In this document: positions 35,835 through 45,811 of the stretch, one piece after another
How the letters are laid out: each line of letters starts with the position of its first letter
Numbering within the stretch: position 1 is the first letter of the stretch
Assembly: GCF_900199545.1 (NCBI RefSeq)
Contig: NZ_LT962671.1
Location: 749,571-813,570, forward strand
Length of the DNA stretch: 64,000 bases
Direction of reading: 5' to 3'
Source of the DNA: Raoultibacter massiliensis
GTDB taxonomy: Bacteria > Actinomycetota > Coriobacteriia > Coriobacteriales > Eggerthellaceae
Translations under genes and position numbers: made by a program
Notes under the pieces: model-generated
Seen by the model: the letters and a program-made list of their open reading frames with translations, nothing else
The model's database searches: none
Told to the model about the DNA's origin: nothing

Positions 35835-36245
35835 ATGAAGCAGAGTTCATCCAACAGGAAGGTGAACGAGCAGGCGAGAGAGGTCATCGCGAGCATTCTT
35901 CTGTTCGAGATATCCGACCCGCGTCTGACCCTCGTTACGATCACGGGCTGCGAAGTGAGCTACGATCGCAGCGTCTGCAACGTATACTACACAACCGAGC
36001 CGGAGCGCTACGAAGCCGTTGCCGACGCATTCGCCAAGGCGGCGGGCCGCATTCGCTCGCTTATGGCAAAGGAGCTTTCGTGGCGCGTTGCGCCCGAGCT
36101 GCGCTTCATGCTCGATAAGAGCGTCGACGAAGCGGAGCGTATCGCGACTGCCCTGCAGCGCGACGCCGCGCGCAATGCAGCGAGCGAGCGGGCCGATGCC
36201 GGCGAAGAGATCGATGGCGACACCTGCGATGCGGGGGATGAATAG
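35835..36245 (+). CDS. rbfA: ribosome-binding factor A
   Basis: Encodes 136 residues with the RbfA KH-like domain: N-terminal RKVNEQAREVIASIL, DPRLTLVTITGCEVSYDRSVCNVYY and LRFMLDKSVDEAERI. It helps 30S subunit maturation. The ATG at 35835 follows AAAGGAG with good spacing; one at 35826 is too close to it. An acidic C-terminal tail of about 25 residues is variable in the family. Confidence 0.93.
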   Translation: MKQSSSNRKVNEQAREVIASILLFEISDPRLTLVTITGCEVSYDRSVCNVYYTTEPERYEAVADAFAKAAGRIRSLMAKELSWRVAPELRFMLDKSVDEAERIATALQRDAARNAASERADAGEEIDGDTCDAGDE

Positions 36246-36246
36246 C

Positions 36247-37326
36247 GTGGCTGTGACGTCGCAGACGAATGCCGATCTGGCCGCAATAGCAGAGGTGCTG
36301 CGCGGTGCCGAGAGTTTTGCCGTGTGCGGCCATGTGGGACCCGACGGCGATTGCCTCGGATCGCAGCTTGTCGTGTACCACGCTCTGAAGGCTTTGGGAA
36401 AGAACGTGACCTGCCTGCTTGCAAAGGCCGACCCGATCGAGACCGGACTGCTTTTTTTGCCGGGGGTAGACGATATGGTCGTTGCGGCCGACTACGACGG
36501 GAAGCCCGATGTGTTCGTTGCGCTCGATGTGCCAACCGTCGAGCGCATCGGAGACGACGCGGCGGCCGTGCAGGCGGCATGTCCTGTTACGGTCACGATC
36601 GACCACCATGCAAGCGAAACGACCATGTCGGCCTACACGTACGTCGATCCCGATGCGGCCGCTACGGCCATGCTGGTTTGGGAGCTTGCGGCGCTTCTCG
36701 GCGTCGAGCGTACGCCCGAAATCGCGACGTGCGCCTACACGGGCCTCGTTACCGATACGGGGCGCTTCCAATTCCAAAATACCGATAAGGCCGCCTTCGC
36801 TTCTGCGTTCGAGATGGTGGCGGCGGGAGCCGATCCGGCAGCCGTTGCCCGCGAGGTGTTCCAGAACCGCTCTGTCGCTTCGCTCGAACTCGAGCGCATC
36901 ATGCTGTCCCGAATGCGATCCTCATTCGGCGGGGCTTACGTGTCGAGCTATCTGACGCGCGCCGATTTCGACGAGGTCGGCGCGGTGAAAACCGATGCCG
37001 AGCCGCTTATCAACACCATTCGCGCCATAACGGGAGTTCGCGTAGCTTGCATCCTGCGCGAGGAACCTGAGCACATTCGCGGCAGCTTCCGCGCAAAGGA
37101 CGATACGGATGTGGCGGCAATCGCTAACGCGATGGGCGGCGGCGGACACAGAGCCGCAGCTGGTTTCACGCTTCGCGAGCCGCTCGACCAGGCGATAAAA
37201 CGCGTCGACGCCGTCGTCGCCGCAGCGCTCGGCGTGGACGATGACGAACGTTGTGCGGAGGCTTGCGGCCAGACGGAGGCGGCGCGGGTTGCCGATGCAT
37301 CGAATACGGAGGCTGTTCGTCTGTGA
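36247..37326 (+). CDS. nrnA: DHH-family bifunctional oligoribonuclease / pAp phosphatase (NrnA-like)
   Basis: Encodes about 359 residues. The DHH domain shows CGHVGPDGDCLGSQ, the DxD-type VALDVP and the DHH motif in TIDHHAS, then YTGLVTDTGRFQF; the DHHA1 domain has the GGGGHRAAAGF motif. It degrades very short RNAs and adenosine bisphosphate. The GTG at 36247 has GGGGGA 8 nt upstream; the ATG at 36238 overlaps the rbfA end and is an alternative. The stop overlaps truB as GTGA. Confidence 0.92.
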   Translation: MAVTSQTNADLAAIAEVLRGAESFAVCGHVGPDGDCLGSQLVVYHALKALGKNVTCLLAKADPIETGLLFLPGVDDMVVAADYDGKPDVFVALDVPTVERIGDDAAAVQAACPVTVTIDHHASETTMSAYTYVDPDAAATAMLVWELAALLGVERTPEIATCAYTGLVTDTGRFQFQNTDKAAFASAFEMVAAGADPAAVAREVFQNRSVASLELERIMLSRMRSSFGGAYVSSYLTRADFDEVGAVKTDAEPLINTIRAITGVRVACILREEPEHIRGSFRAKDDTDVAAIANAMGGGGHRAAAGFTLREPLDQAIKRVDAVVAAALGVDDDERCAEACGQTEAARVADASNTEAVRL

Positions 37327-38336
37327 AACGCGGTGCATCGGGGCTTTCCCTAGTCGTAGGAATCAACAAACCGGCCGGCATGAGTTCTCACGACGTGGTG
37401 AACCGCTGCCGGCGTATTTTCGGCGAGCGCCGGGTAGGGCACACCGGGACTCTCGACCCTTTGGCGAAAGGCGCGCTGCTCATCTGCGTCGGCCCGGCGA
37501 CCAGGCTCGACTCGTATCTTACCGAGCACGACAAGCGCTACCGCTTTCGCGTATCGTTCGGCATCGGAACCGATACCGACGATGCGGGCGGTGAAATCAT
37601 CAAACGGGGCGATGCTCCCGTTTGCGTGCTCGACGACGAGTATGCAGAACGGTTCGTCGCTGCGCTCGTCGGCAAGCACAAGCAGATGCCGCCGGTGTAC
37701 TCGGCCATCAAGGTCGATGGCGAACGTTCGTACAAAGCGGCGCGTGAGGGAAAGATCATCGATCTGGCTCCGCGCGATATCGAGATTTACGAAGCGGAGC
37801 TCGAGCGCGTTGTTGCGGCAGGCGAAGACGGCCTTCCCGCATGGGACGTCTCCGTGTGGGTTTCGAAGGGCACTTACATCCGCTCGCTTGCCCGTGATAT
37901 CGGCAACATGATAGGGTGTCCTGCATACGTCAGCATGCTCGAGCGGACATGCGCAGGCGCGCTCGATCTGGCCGAGTGTGTGACGCTCGAGATGCTTGAG
38001 AAGCGCGGTGAAGCGGCGGCACTCGATCCGGTAAGGCTTTTGGGATTCCGATTCCTGTTCGCAGACGGCAATGTTGCCGCTGCGGTGTCCAACGGCTCGC
38101 TTCTTCTCGCTGAGAGCTGTACGGTATTCGAGCGAAGGCGGGCCGGTATCGCGGCTGAGCTGTGCGCATGCACGGCAGGCGTCAGGCAGAGTGAAAAACC
38201 GTTAACGTCCGGCGAGGTTATCTCGGTGATCGCCGAGAACAAGCTGGTTGCACTGTACGAGTACGATGGGATGCGCAACGCGTTGAAGCCGCGGTGCGTG
38301 TTCGCTATGGGGGTATCACGTGGCAGAGATTTTTAA
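37323..38336 (+). CDS. truB: tRNA pseudouridine-55 synthase
   Basis: Encodes 337 residues from a GTG that overlaps the nrnA stop. INKPAGMSSHDVV and HTGTLDPLAKGALLICVG contain the motif with the catalytic Asp; GTYIRSLARDIG and the C-terminal PUA-like part follow. It makes pseudouridine 55 in the T-loop of tRNAs. The 3' end overlaps ribF by 17 nt. Confidence 0.95.
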   Translation: MKRGASGLSLVVGINKPAGMSSHDVVNRCRRIFGERRVGHTGTLDPLAKGALLICVGPATRLDSYLTEHDKRYRFRVSFGIGTDTDDAGGEIIKRGDAPVCVLDDEYAERFVAALVGKHKQMPPVYSAIKVDGERSYKAAREGKIIDLAPRDIEIYEAELERVVAAGEDGLPAWDVSVWVSKGTYIRSLARDIGNMIGCPAYVSMLERTCAGALDLAECVTLEMLEKRGEAAALDPVRLLGFRFLFADGNVAAAVSNGSLLLAESCTVFERRRAGIAAELCACTAGVRQSEKPLTSGEVISVIAENKLVALYEYDGMRNALKPRCVFAMGVSRGRDF

Positions 38337-39243
38337 ATGTGACGAGATGTTCGACCATTCGTTCTTTACATGGTCGTCGTGCGCGTTCGGCGTGTTCGAC
38401 GGAGTGCATCGCGGCCATCAGTACCTGCTTTCCTGCGCGCAGGAAACAGCGCGCAAAAACGGGGGAGCGAGCGTGGCGCTCACGTTTGACATCGATCCCG
38501 ACGAGGTATTCCATCCCGAACGCCTTAAAAAGCTCATGACCAACGAGGAGCGTATCAAGACGCTTTCGGAAAGCGGGGTCGACGCGGTGGTCGTGCTGCC
38601 GTTCACGCAGCGCTTCTCGGCATCGAGCCCCGAAGATTTTCTCCTGAACACCTTCAACGGCCATGCCCCTTCGTATCTGCACGTCGGGTACGACTTCAGG
38701 TTCGGCGCGCGGGCGAAGGGCACGGTCAAGGAGCTCGCAAACTGGGCTCGGGATGCCGGAACGGAAGTATGCGCCCATGATCTGAAAAGCGCTGACGGGG
38801 CACCTATTACGGCGACGCGCATCCGGCTGCTTCTGGGCGACAACGACATCATCGAAGCCAACAAGCTGTTGGGCAGGCCGTATTATCTGGTCGGTACCGT
38901 GCAGCAAGGTCGGGGCGAGGGTCAGGAGTTCGGGTTCAGGACGGCGAATCTCAAGGTTCCCTCTCAGCTCCAGGCGTTGGGAGCCGGCGTATACGGAGCC
39001 TATGCGCACGTCGATGGGATGCGCTACAAAGCCGCCGTGTCGGTGGGCGTCTCTCCGGTGTTCGCCGATAAGACGGACGCAACGTGCGAAGCCCATCTGC
39101 TGGATTTCGAGGGCGATCTGTACGGCAAGGCGATCAAGGTCGAATTCCTCCACTTTCTGCGCCCCATGATCAAGTTCGAGACCATCGACGAGCTCATCGC
39201 CACCGTCAACGGCAATATTGCTTGGGTTAGGGGAAACATGTAA
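38320..39243 (+). CDS. ribF: bifunctional riboflavin kinase / FAD synthetase
   Basis: Encodes 307 residues from a GTG inside the end of truB. The N-terminal FAD synthetase domain has FGVFDGVHRGHQYLL and the RxLLGDN-type helix (ATRIRLLLGDNDI). The C-terminal flavokinase has GRGEGQEFGFRTANL and a variant core G...V; the family PTAN-like motif reads RTAN here. It converts riboflavin to FMN and FAD. Last gene of the operon. Confidence 0.94.
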   Translation: MAEIFKCDEMFDHSFFTWSSCAFGVFDGVHRGHQYLLSCAQETARKNGGASVALTFDIDPDEVFHPERLKKLMTNEERIKTLSESGVDAVVVLPFTQRFSASSPEDFLLNTFNGHAPSYLHVGYDFRFGARAKGTVKELANWARDAGTEVCAHDLKSADGAPITATRIRLLLGDNDIIEANKLLGRPYYLVGTVQQGRGEGQEFGFRTANLKVPSQLQALGAGVYGAYAHVDGMRYKAAVSVGVSPVFADKTDATCEAHLLDFEGDLYGKAIKVEFLHFLRPMIKFETIDELIATVNGNIAWVRGNM

Positions 39244-39325
39244 GATCGGGCGCACCGCACCCGGTTTCCAGCGTCGCGGCCGGCAACAACGCGATCCGAG
39301 GTTCGGATGCACGGTGTGCGGTTTT

Positions 39326-41380
39326 CTACGATCCGAACAGGATGTCGTACTGAACGATCGCCATTCGGGCAAGAGCGGCTGATGCTTCGTCGGCGGGATC
39401 GTCGTGGCGTTCGTCGATCCAGCGCCACGTTCCCTGCGCGTCGAGATATCCGTTGATGTTGACGGCTGGAAGGACGGCCTGCGAGTCGAGCAGGAAGCTG
39501 TGGTAGGGATCGAGTGGAAGCCCCGCTGCGGCAATCATGTGCGCCCCAAGGTAGTTGAGGCTCATATCGGTCGAATCGGGATAGAGGGGCCGTTCGAGCT
39601 GTTCCAGGTCGGGTTCGGTGGATTCCGCAAGGAGCGAACCGCTTCGTGCTGGTGCTTCGCTTGTTTCGAAATTGGTCCAAATGAGGTAGGGTACCTCGTA
39701 GCGGGCCTGTACTTCCCCAAGCGTGAAATCTGCGACATCCTTGTCGAAGGCGAGGCTTGACAGCCAATCGGAGAAACCCGGTTGATGGTCGCCGAACAGG
39801 CACAGCACCACGGGCCGATCGAGTTTTGCGAGCGATTCGATCAGGTATTGCAGATCGAGGTCGGATTGCCTGATGCAGCTCGCAAATTCCTCGAGCTCGT
39901 CGGTGCGATCCGAATCGAGCGGTACCTCGAGGGCCATTTCGTCGGGGATGAGCCCCGTGTCGTAGCCGCCGTGGTTCTGCAGCGTTACGTCGAAGATGAA
40001 TTGCGGCGCGTCGCTTTGGCCTATCAGCTGCAGGATGGCATCGTAGGTTGCCTTGTCGGTCGTGAAGCCCCGCAGCGTATCGGCGCCCTCGAAGGCCGTG
40101 ACGTCGAGGAACCGGTCGAATCCCAGCTGTCGGTAGACGGTATCGCGTCGCCAATTGGTCGCATCGGCCGGATGGATCGCCGTGGTTTCGTACCCGAGCG
40201 ATTTGAAATAGGTTGCAAGATTGTCCGTGCCGTCGAGATCGTAGAGCATGTAGGGGTAGACGCCGGCGCCGAGGTTCCCCATGCTCGTTGCCGTGAGGAA
40301 TTCGAATTCGCTGTTGCAGGTGCCTGCTCCCAGCGCCGATGCGTAAGCGGTGCCTTTGAGATAGGCATCGGATATGGAATTGAAATACTCGGGTCCGTCG
40401 TAGGCGTCCGACAGGTTGGGGTAGCGCGAAAGGTCCGAAAACGTCTCGTTCATGATGGCGATCACGATGGGCTTTTCCTCGTCGGGGATATCGGCGCGAG
40501 AGCCGTCCTCGCTTTCGTAGGCGGCGAGGATTTCGGCGGCGGCAGCGCTCGAATATCCGTCCGGCTCGGCGGGATTGAGATCCTGCACCCGTTTCAGGAA
40601 GCAGAGAACGGAGCCCTGTTGGGCATAAGAATCCGACGCGGCCCATCCGTCAACCTGGCAGCCGTAGGCTTTTTCTATGTCGAAATTGGAAAACCAGAAT
40701 CCGAACGCGACCACGCACGCTGCCGCAACGGCGGCGTTGGCCGCGCTCCGCTTGACGGCGAACTTCGTTTTCGGAAGAAACAAAACCAAAGCGATGCCGC
40801 AGGCCAAGGCAGCGAAGGCAATAGCGACGCTGTCGTTGACGGCGTAGGTGTATCCGCCGCCCACCGCAGCCGCTGTACTCAGCGCGAACAGATCGGCTGG
40901 AAGGACGGGCTGTCCCTTGAATGCGATGACGAAGTAATTTGCAGTGCCGGCGATGAAGCAGGCGGCGAGAAACGCGATCGCCGCCGTTTTCGTCTGCTGA
41001 CCGGCGAAATAGACGATGCAGAACAAGACGGCGATGACGCAGAGGTTGACGAAGGTGTAGTATGCGCCGATGTCGAAAAGCGCCGGGTTGTAGGGCTTTT
41101 CGAACAAGTAGAAGGCGAGAAGCACGAGTGCGCCGAGCACGAAGGGTTTCGCGCGCACGACGATGCGCTCGTATCGGCCGAGAACTCGAGGTCGAAGCGC
41201 CAGCGCGGCAATGAGCGCTACGAATACGGCGATGACCGAAGGTGTCGTCCAGGAGCTCTCGTGAATGACGAAACCTGCGGCATCGAACGCGCAGTAAGCG
41301 GCAAGAAGGACGAAGAACGAGACGACGCTCGCTTTGGTGGCCTTGTCCCATGGTGCCGTGAGGGACTTGATGCATTCCAT
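39326..41380 (-). CDS. membrane-bound LTA-synthase-type phosphoglycerol transferase / sulfatase
   Basis: Encodes 684 residues. Four to six membrane segments fill the first 240 residues, followed by an extracellular alkaline-phosphatase-like sulfatase domain (about 290-640). It has MNETFSD with a metal-binding Glu, GTCNSEFEFLTA with the likely nucleophilic Thr, HPADATNWRRD, and LFGDHQPG with Asp-His metal ligands. It probably moves glycerol-phosphate or a similar unit from a lipid onto a surface polymer. A convergent unit with ribF; its extended -10 promoter lies at 41459-41467. Confidence 0.88.
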   Translation of the reverse strand: MECIKSLTAPWDKATKASVVSFFVLLAAYCAFDAAGFVIHESSWTTPSVIAVFVALIAALALRPRVLGRYERIVVRAKPFVLGALVLLAFYLFEKPYNPALFDIGAYYTFVNLCVIAVLFCIVYFAGQQTKTAAIAFLAACFIAGTANYFVIAFKGQPVLPADLFALSTAAAVGGGYTYAVNDSVAIAFAALACGIALVLFLPKTKFAVKRSAANAAVAAACVVAFGFWFSNFDIEKAYGCQVDGWAASDSYAQQGSVLCFLKRVQDLNPAEPDGYSSAAAAEILAAYESEDGSRADIPDEEKPIVIAIMNETFSDLSRYPNLSDAYDGPEYFNSISDAYLKGTAYASALGAGTCNSEFEFLTATSMGNLGAGVYPYMLYDLDGTDNLATYFKSLGYETTAIHPADATNWRRDTVYRQLGFDRFLDVTAFEGADTLRGFTTDKATYDAILQLIGQSDAPQFIFDVTLQNHGGYDTGLIPDEMALEVPLDSDRTDELEEFASCIRQSDLDLQYLIESLAKLDRPVVLCLFGDHQPGFSDWLSSLAFDKDVADFTLGEVQARYEVPYLIWTNFETSEAPARSGSLLAESTEPDLEQLERPLYPDSTDMSLNYLGAHMIAAAGLPLDPYHSFLLDSQAVLPAVNINGYLDAQGTWRWIDERHDDPADEASAALARMAIVQYDILFGS

Positions 41381-41458
41381 GATGTGCGAAACTCCAACGT
41401 ATCGACAGTGCGCGGTCGAGCTTAAGCGCTGCGGTAATCTATTACTATATCCGTTTCG

Positions 41459-41467
41459 ATTATAGCA
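41459..41467 (-). promoter_or_regulatory. extended -10 promoter of the sulfatase gene
   Basis: On the minus strand TGCTATAAT (41467-41459) is a consensus extended -10, about 80 nt before the start codon. The -35 is weak. Confidence 0.6.
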
Positions 41468-41708
41468 GATTCGAGTACAGCCTCATCCGAACACCGCAAA
41501 CGGCGCCTGCGTATCATCTTGAGGGAGTAGGTGTGTGCGGTAATCCGCCCGCTATTCGCCGCGTCGGGCTCCCGCGCGGTCGAAAAATGCCCCGTTGTCA
41601 GTTCCCGAGCAGGTGCAAATACCCTAGAATGGGCAGAGTGCATTCTTCCGGCCTCGATGCCCGGCCCGAAGAATCCATGAAACTGTAAGACAAATCAAGG
41701 AGGAACAA
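41468..41708 (+). other. upstream region of hppA
   Basis: Non-coding. TAGAAT at 41625-41630 is the best -10, with a weak -35 (TTCCCG). AAGGAGGAACAA precedes the GTG start. No riboswitch recognised. Confidence 0.45.
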
Positions 41709-43829
41709 GTGACCGTCCAAGTCGCATGGATGGCCCCCATCTGCGCTCTCATAGGCATATGCATGGCGGGCTACCTCGGGTCGTGGGTTCTGAAACAAGA
41801 TCCCGGTCCGGAAAAGATGAACAACATCTCGCTGAAGATCCAGCAGGGTGCGAAGGCGTTTCTGATGAGCGAGTACAAGCTGCTCGTCATCTTCATGGTT
41901 ATCGTGGCCGTCGTTATGGCCGTGGCCCTCTCGCCGATCACGGCCGTGGCATTCGTCACGGGCGGAATCCTTTCGGCGCTTGCGGGTTATATCGGCATGC
42001 ATGTTGCCACGCGCGCCAATACCCGTACTGCGTATGCAGCTGAGGAAAGCGTTGCCAAAGCCTTGAACATTTCGTTCAAATCGGGCTTGACCATGGGGCT
42101 TTCCGTCGCTTCGTTTGCGTTGCTCGGCCTTTCGCTGTGGCTTTTGCTGCTTGTGTTCGGAGTCGACACGTTCGATCTCATGCACGAGCATGTGGGCATG
42201 GTCGAGGGCTTTGCGACCGGCGCCTCGGCGGTTGCTCTTTTCGCCCGCGTCGGCGGCGGCATCTACACTAAAGCTGCCGATGTCGGAGCCGACCTCGTGG
42301 GCAAAGTCGAAGCGGGCATTCCCGAGGACGACCCTCGCAATCCTGCGACCATCGCCGACAACGTGGGAGACAACGTGGGAGACGTGGCCGGCATGGGCGC
42401 CGACCTGTTCGAGTCCTACACCGGCTCTATTCTCGCTCCGACCATCCTCGCGGTGACCTTCGGCGCACTCGGTTACTTCGGCGCGGTGGGCACCGTCGAT
42501 GCGACGTGGGCCGTCGTCGTCCCGTTGATGATCGCTGCGTGCGGCATCATCACGTCGATCATCGGACTGTTCGCGGTTCGCACCAAGGAAGGCTCCGAGC
42601 TGCACAAGGCGCTCAACCGCGGCACCTACGTGGCTGCCGGCATCGAAATCATCGCCATCTTCGTGATCTTCTTCATCTGGAACGGCCAGAGCGCGAACCA
42701 GCCCATCTGGCTGTTCGGATCGGTTCTCTGCGGCCTCGTCGCAGGTCTGCTTATCGGCAAGACGACCGAGTACTTCTGCTCGGATCACTACAAGCCCGTC
42801 CATCAGATCGCCGAGGCGTCTGAAACGGGTCCCGCCACCAACATCATCCAGGGCCTTTCGACGGGCATGCTCTCCACGATCATCCCGATCCTGCTCGTTG
42901 CGTTCGCCATCATCGGCGCCTACGCATGCGGCAACATGGCGTTCGCCAACATCGTGACCCCCGAGGGCGGCATTGCGGTCGGCCTGTTCGGCGTTGCGCT
43001 CGCCGCGACCGGCATGCTTTCCAACACCGCCATCACCGTCGGCGTGGATGCCTACGGCCCCGTTGCCGACAACGCGGGCGGCATCGCCGAAATGGCCGGC
43101 CTTCCCGAAGAAGTGCGCGAACGCACCGACTCGCTCGATGCGGTCGGCAACACGACTGCCGCAATCGCCAAGGGCTTCGCGATCGCAAGCGCGGGCCTGT
43201 CCGCCATCTCGCTGTTCGTCTCCTATCAGGCGACCATGCATCATTCGATTCCGAACTTCGAGCTCACGCTCACGGATCCGCTCATCATCGCAGGCATCTT
43301 CATCGGTGCGATGATACCGTTCATGTTCGCTGCTTTGACGATGGGCGCCGTATCCCGTGCTGCTCATGCGATGGTCGAAGAGGTTCGCCGTCAATTCCGG
43401 GAAATCAAGGGCATCATGGAGTTCAAGGCCGAGCCCGAGTACGACAAGTGCGTGGCCATCTCCACCAATTCGGCATTGCGCGAGATGATGCTCCCGGGCA
43501 TTCTCGCCATCGTGATCCCTGTGGTCATCGGGTGCTTCAACCCGGCTATGCTCGGCGGCTTTTTGGCCGGTGCCGTGGCAACGGGCATGCTGCTCGCGAT
43601 CTTCATGTCGAATGCGGGCGGTGCGTGGGATAACGCCAAGAAGTACATCGAGGGCGGCGCGCATGGCGGCAAGGGCTCGGAGGCCCATAAGGCCGCCGTT
43701 GTCGGCGACACCGTCGGCGATCCGTTCAAGGATACGTCCGGTCCGTCGATGAACATCCTCATCAACCTTATGACTATAGTGTCCCTGACGTTCACCCCGC
43801 TGTTTATCGCCATCCAGACGATGCTGTAG
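41709..43829 (+). CDS. hppA: K+-dependent membrane-bound pyrophosphatase (ion-pumping)
   Basis: Encodes 706 residues with about 16 membrane helices. The pyrophosphate site is DVGADLVGKVEAGIPEDDPRNPATIADNVGDNVGDVAGMGADLFESY, and the mirrored C-terminal acidic motif is GDTVGDPFKDTSGPSMN. In GNTTAAIAKG the position that is Lys in K+-independent enzymes is Ala, marking the K+-dependent class. It couples pyrophosphate hydrolysis to H+ or Na+ export; the ion is not resolved. GTG start with a near-perfect Shine-Dalgarno. Confidence 0.96.
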   Translation: MTVQVAWMAPICALIGICMAGYLGSWVLKQDPGPEKMNNISLKIQQGAKAFLMSEYKLLVIFMVIVAVVMAVALSPITAVAFVTGGILSALAGYIGMHVATRANTRTAYAAEESVAKALNISFKSGLTMGLSVASFALLGLSLWLLLLVFGVDTFDLMHEHVGMVEGFATGASAVALFARVGGGIYTKAADVGADLVGKVEAGIPEDDPRNPATIADNVGDNVGDVAGMGADLFESYTGSILAPTILAVTFGALGYFGAVGTVDATWAVVVPLMIAACGIITSIIGLFAVRTKEGSELHKALNRGTYVAAGIEIIAIFVIFFIWNGQSANQPIWLFGSVLCGLVAGLLIGKTTEYFCSDHYKPVHQIAEASETGPATNIIQGLSTGMLSTIIPILLVAFAIIGAYACGNMAFANIVTPEGGIAVGLFGVALAATGMLSNTAITVGVDAYGPVADNAGGIAEMAGLPEEVRERTDSLDAVGNTTAAIAKGFAIASAGLSAISLFVSYQATMHHSIPNFELTLTDPLIIAGIFIGAMIPFMFAALTMGAVSRAAHAMVEEVRRQFREIKGIMEFKAEPEYDKCVAISTNSALREMMLPGILAIVIPVVIGCFNPAMLGGFLAGAVATGMLLAIFMSNAGGAWDNAKKYIEGGAHGGKGSEAHKAAVVGDTVGDPFKDTSGPSMNILINLMTIVSLTFTPLFIAIQTML

Positions 43830-43905
43830 GGCGTTCGCATCCGCCGAAGCACGCTTGCGCCCAGCGGATGCGCATCTGCGCCAAGCGTTTGCGCATGCAA
43901 GAAGA

Positions 43906-43940
43906 AACGGCTCGGAGCCTTCGCGGTTCCGAGCCGTTTT
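43906..43940. terminator. bidirectional terminator between hppA and the OPT transporter gene
   Basis: AACGGCTCGGA (43906-43916) pairs with TCCGAGCCGTT (43928-43938), followed by TT on the plus strand; the minus strand has TTTCTTC after the stem. Confidence 0.85.
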
Positions 43941-43973
43941 CCTGTGGACGCGAGCAGCTGTTCTCGCTTGCTG

Positions 43974-45677
43974 CTACAATCCCAGTCCCATGGTGACTGA
44001 AGCGAATGCGACGAGCACGCCGACCACCGATTCGCCGCCGAGCAGGCCCGATGCGGCTACCAATCCGGTTTCTTCCTGCTCCTTCTTTCTATCGGAGGCT
44101 TCATCGGCTGGGAGTTTTGCGCGGCGGCGTTTGCAGACGGCATCGTATCCGACTTTCGCCATGGCGCCCAGAAACGCGGTGAAGGACATGTAGAAGGGCA
44201 GGTAGATACCCAGGCCCAGCATCATGACCGGCAGGCCGAGCAGGTAGAGCGCGCATCCGGCGATAAGGCCGATGGCGAACGCGGGTACCGAGGGTATGCC
44301 CGATACCATCGTGGCGACCACCGACGCCTGGGCGGCAACGAACGTGCCTTGCGTGCCGAACGCATCGGCGCCGTATGCGCTCACTAAAACGAACAGCACG
44401 GCAACGGCGACAAGCGCGCCGAGCACGCCGCCGATGGCCTGGCCGATCCACTGGGCCTTCGGATCGGTGCCGAGCACGTGTCCCGCTTTGAAGTCGTTCA
44501 TGACATCGCCCGCAAGGCCGCAGGCGACTGCGATGACTCCCGCAACGAAGAAAAGCTGCACCTGCGCGACGTTCGACGCGGCGGCAACGATGAGCAGTAC
44601 GATGAGGCCGAATATCTCCATGGGGTCGATGCCCGTTTGGCCCACGCTTTGGGCTCCCATGGCGGTGGTGACCCAAGCAAGCAGTACGACGATGGCGCTC
44701 GCGAGCGGGTCGAGTCGGAGCCCGAAGCATAGAAGCAACGCAACTGCGGCAACGGCGAGTGCGATGGCTCCCGCCGTCCAGCGCATGCGCCGCTTGCGGC
44801 TCTCGGGCTGCCCGGCAGCTGCGGGCGTCGTCGGTTTGAGAGGCGCCGGCGAGGCCGATGTCGCCTTGATCAAGCCGATCGCCTTCGGAAGGATGTTCTT
44901 GAGAATGGCGCCGATGCCGCATCCCATCATGGCGCCCATGCCGAGGCTGGCGGTGATGCCCTGACCGGTCGCTGTATCCCACAGGCCGAGTCCGCTGCCG
45001 CCGACGATGATTCCAAAGTTTCCGATTATCGCCCCGACGAACCACACGACGACTGAGGCGGTTCCAACGAGAAAGCCCACGGCAAGCAGCATGGGGGAGT
45101 TGTAGATGCCGAACGCCACGCCCGGTATCGAAACCGATCCGAACAGCATGGCGGGTATCATGCCGAACCAGTCGCGCAGCGCCGTGTAGATGCCCGCAAG
45201 CGCCATCGACCCGAACAGTTTCTTGCCGGTTTTTCCGCCGCTGTTTCCCGCTATGAGCGTTTGGGCTGCCGCCTGTCCGATGGGGTACTCGAGATCGGCA
45301 TCCTCGATGAAGTGCTTGCGCAGAACCGCAGTGCATATAAGCCCGAGGATTACGCCCGAAAGCGCCACAATGAGCATTTCCCACCAGTTGACGTCGTTCG
45401 CCTTGGTGATGATCCAGATGCCGGGAATGGTGAATGCGAGTCCTCCCGCAACCATGGCTCCAGCCGACATGATCGTATGCGTGACATTGGCTTCGTGCAG
45501 ATTCGTGTTCCCGAGTGCTTTGAGGAAAAACAGGGAGATGATTGCGGCGAAGATGATAGGCCAGGGGAGCGCGCCCATCTTGAGGGCGGTATAGGCCGAT
45601 GCCGCGGTGATGATCGCGCAGCCGACGCATCCTATGGCGATGCCGCGCGCGGTCAACTGACCTTTCGCAGGGTTCAT
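43974..45677 (-). CDS. OPT/YSL-family oligopeptide transporter
   Basis: Encodes 567 residues with about 14 membrane helices. Family features: an N-terminal LTARGIAIG.....ASAYTALKMG segment, LEYPIGQAAAQTLIA, repeated GMGAMMGCGIGAILK and a C-terminal GLPVMMLGLGIYLPFYMS segment. OPT proteins import oligopeptides or metal chelates by proton symport. A hydrophilic loop of about 45 residues lies in the middle. AAGGAG ribosome site. Divergent from coaX, with overlapping -10 elements around 45742-45749. Confidence 0.9.
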   Translation of the reverse strand: MNPAKGQLTARGIAIGCVGCAIITAASAYTALKMGALPWPIIFAAIISLFFLKALGNTNLHEANVTHTIMSAGAMVAGGLAFTIPGIWIITKANDVNWWEMLIVALSGVILGLICTAVLRKHFIEDADLEYPIGQAAAQTLIAGNSGGKTGKKLFGSMALAGIYTALRDWFGMIPAMLFGSVSIPGVAFGIYNSPMLLAVGFLVGTASVVVWFVGAIIGNFGIIVGGSGLGLWDTATGQGITASLGMGAMMGCGIGAILKNILPKAIGLIKATSASPAPLKPTTPAAAGQPESRKRRMRWTAGAIALAVAAVALLLCFGLRLDPLASAIVVLLAWVTTAMGAQSVGQTGIDPMEIFGLIVLLIVAAASNVAQVQLFFVAGVIAVACGLAGDVMNDFKAGHVLGTDPKAQWIGQAIGGVLGALVAVAVLFVLVSAYGADAFGTQGTFVAAQASVVATMVSGIPSVPAFAIGLIAGCALYLLGLPVMMLGLGIYLPFYMSFTAFLGAMAKVGYDAVCKRRRAKLPADEASDRKKEQEETGLVAASGLLGGESVVGVLVAFASVTMGLGL

Positions 45678-45741
45678 GATGCAAAGCTCCTTCTCGTATA
45701 TCCGCTTCCTTCGGAAGTCGGGTTACTGAACGGACTCGTAC

Positions 45742-45749
45742 AGTATAAT
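45742..45749. promoter_or_regulatory. overlapping divergent -10 elements of coaX and the OPT gene
   Basis: The plus strand reads TATAAT at 45744-45749 and the minus strand reads TATACT at 45747-45742. The two promoters cannot be occupied at once, so expression of the two genes may be mutually limiting. Confidence 0.5.
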
Positions 45750-45811
45750 CGCCATACGCGATGATTGCACTTCATTTTGTACGATACGGCGGAAAGACGG
45801 GTGGTTGCGCA

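Noticed and set aside
33250-35850. Minus-strand frame of 866 codons opposite infB
   Set aside because: Antisense shadow of a GC-rich gene: no ribosome site, no domain, His/Arg/Asp-rich composition typical of reverse frames. The same applies to long reverse frames opposite hppA, ribF, leuA and serC.
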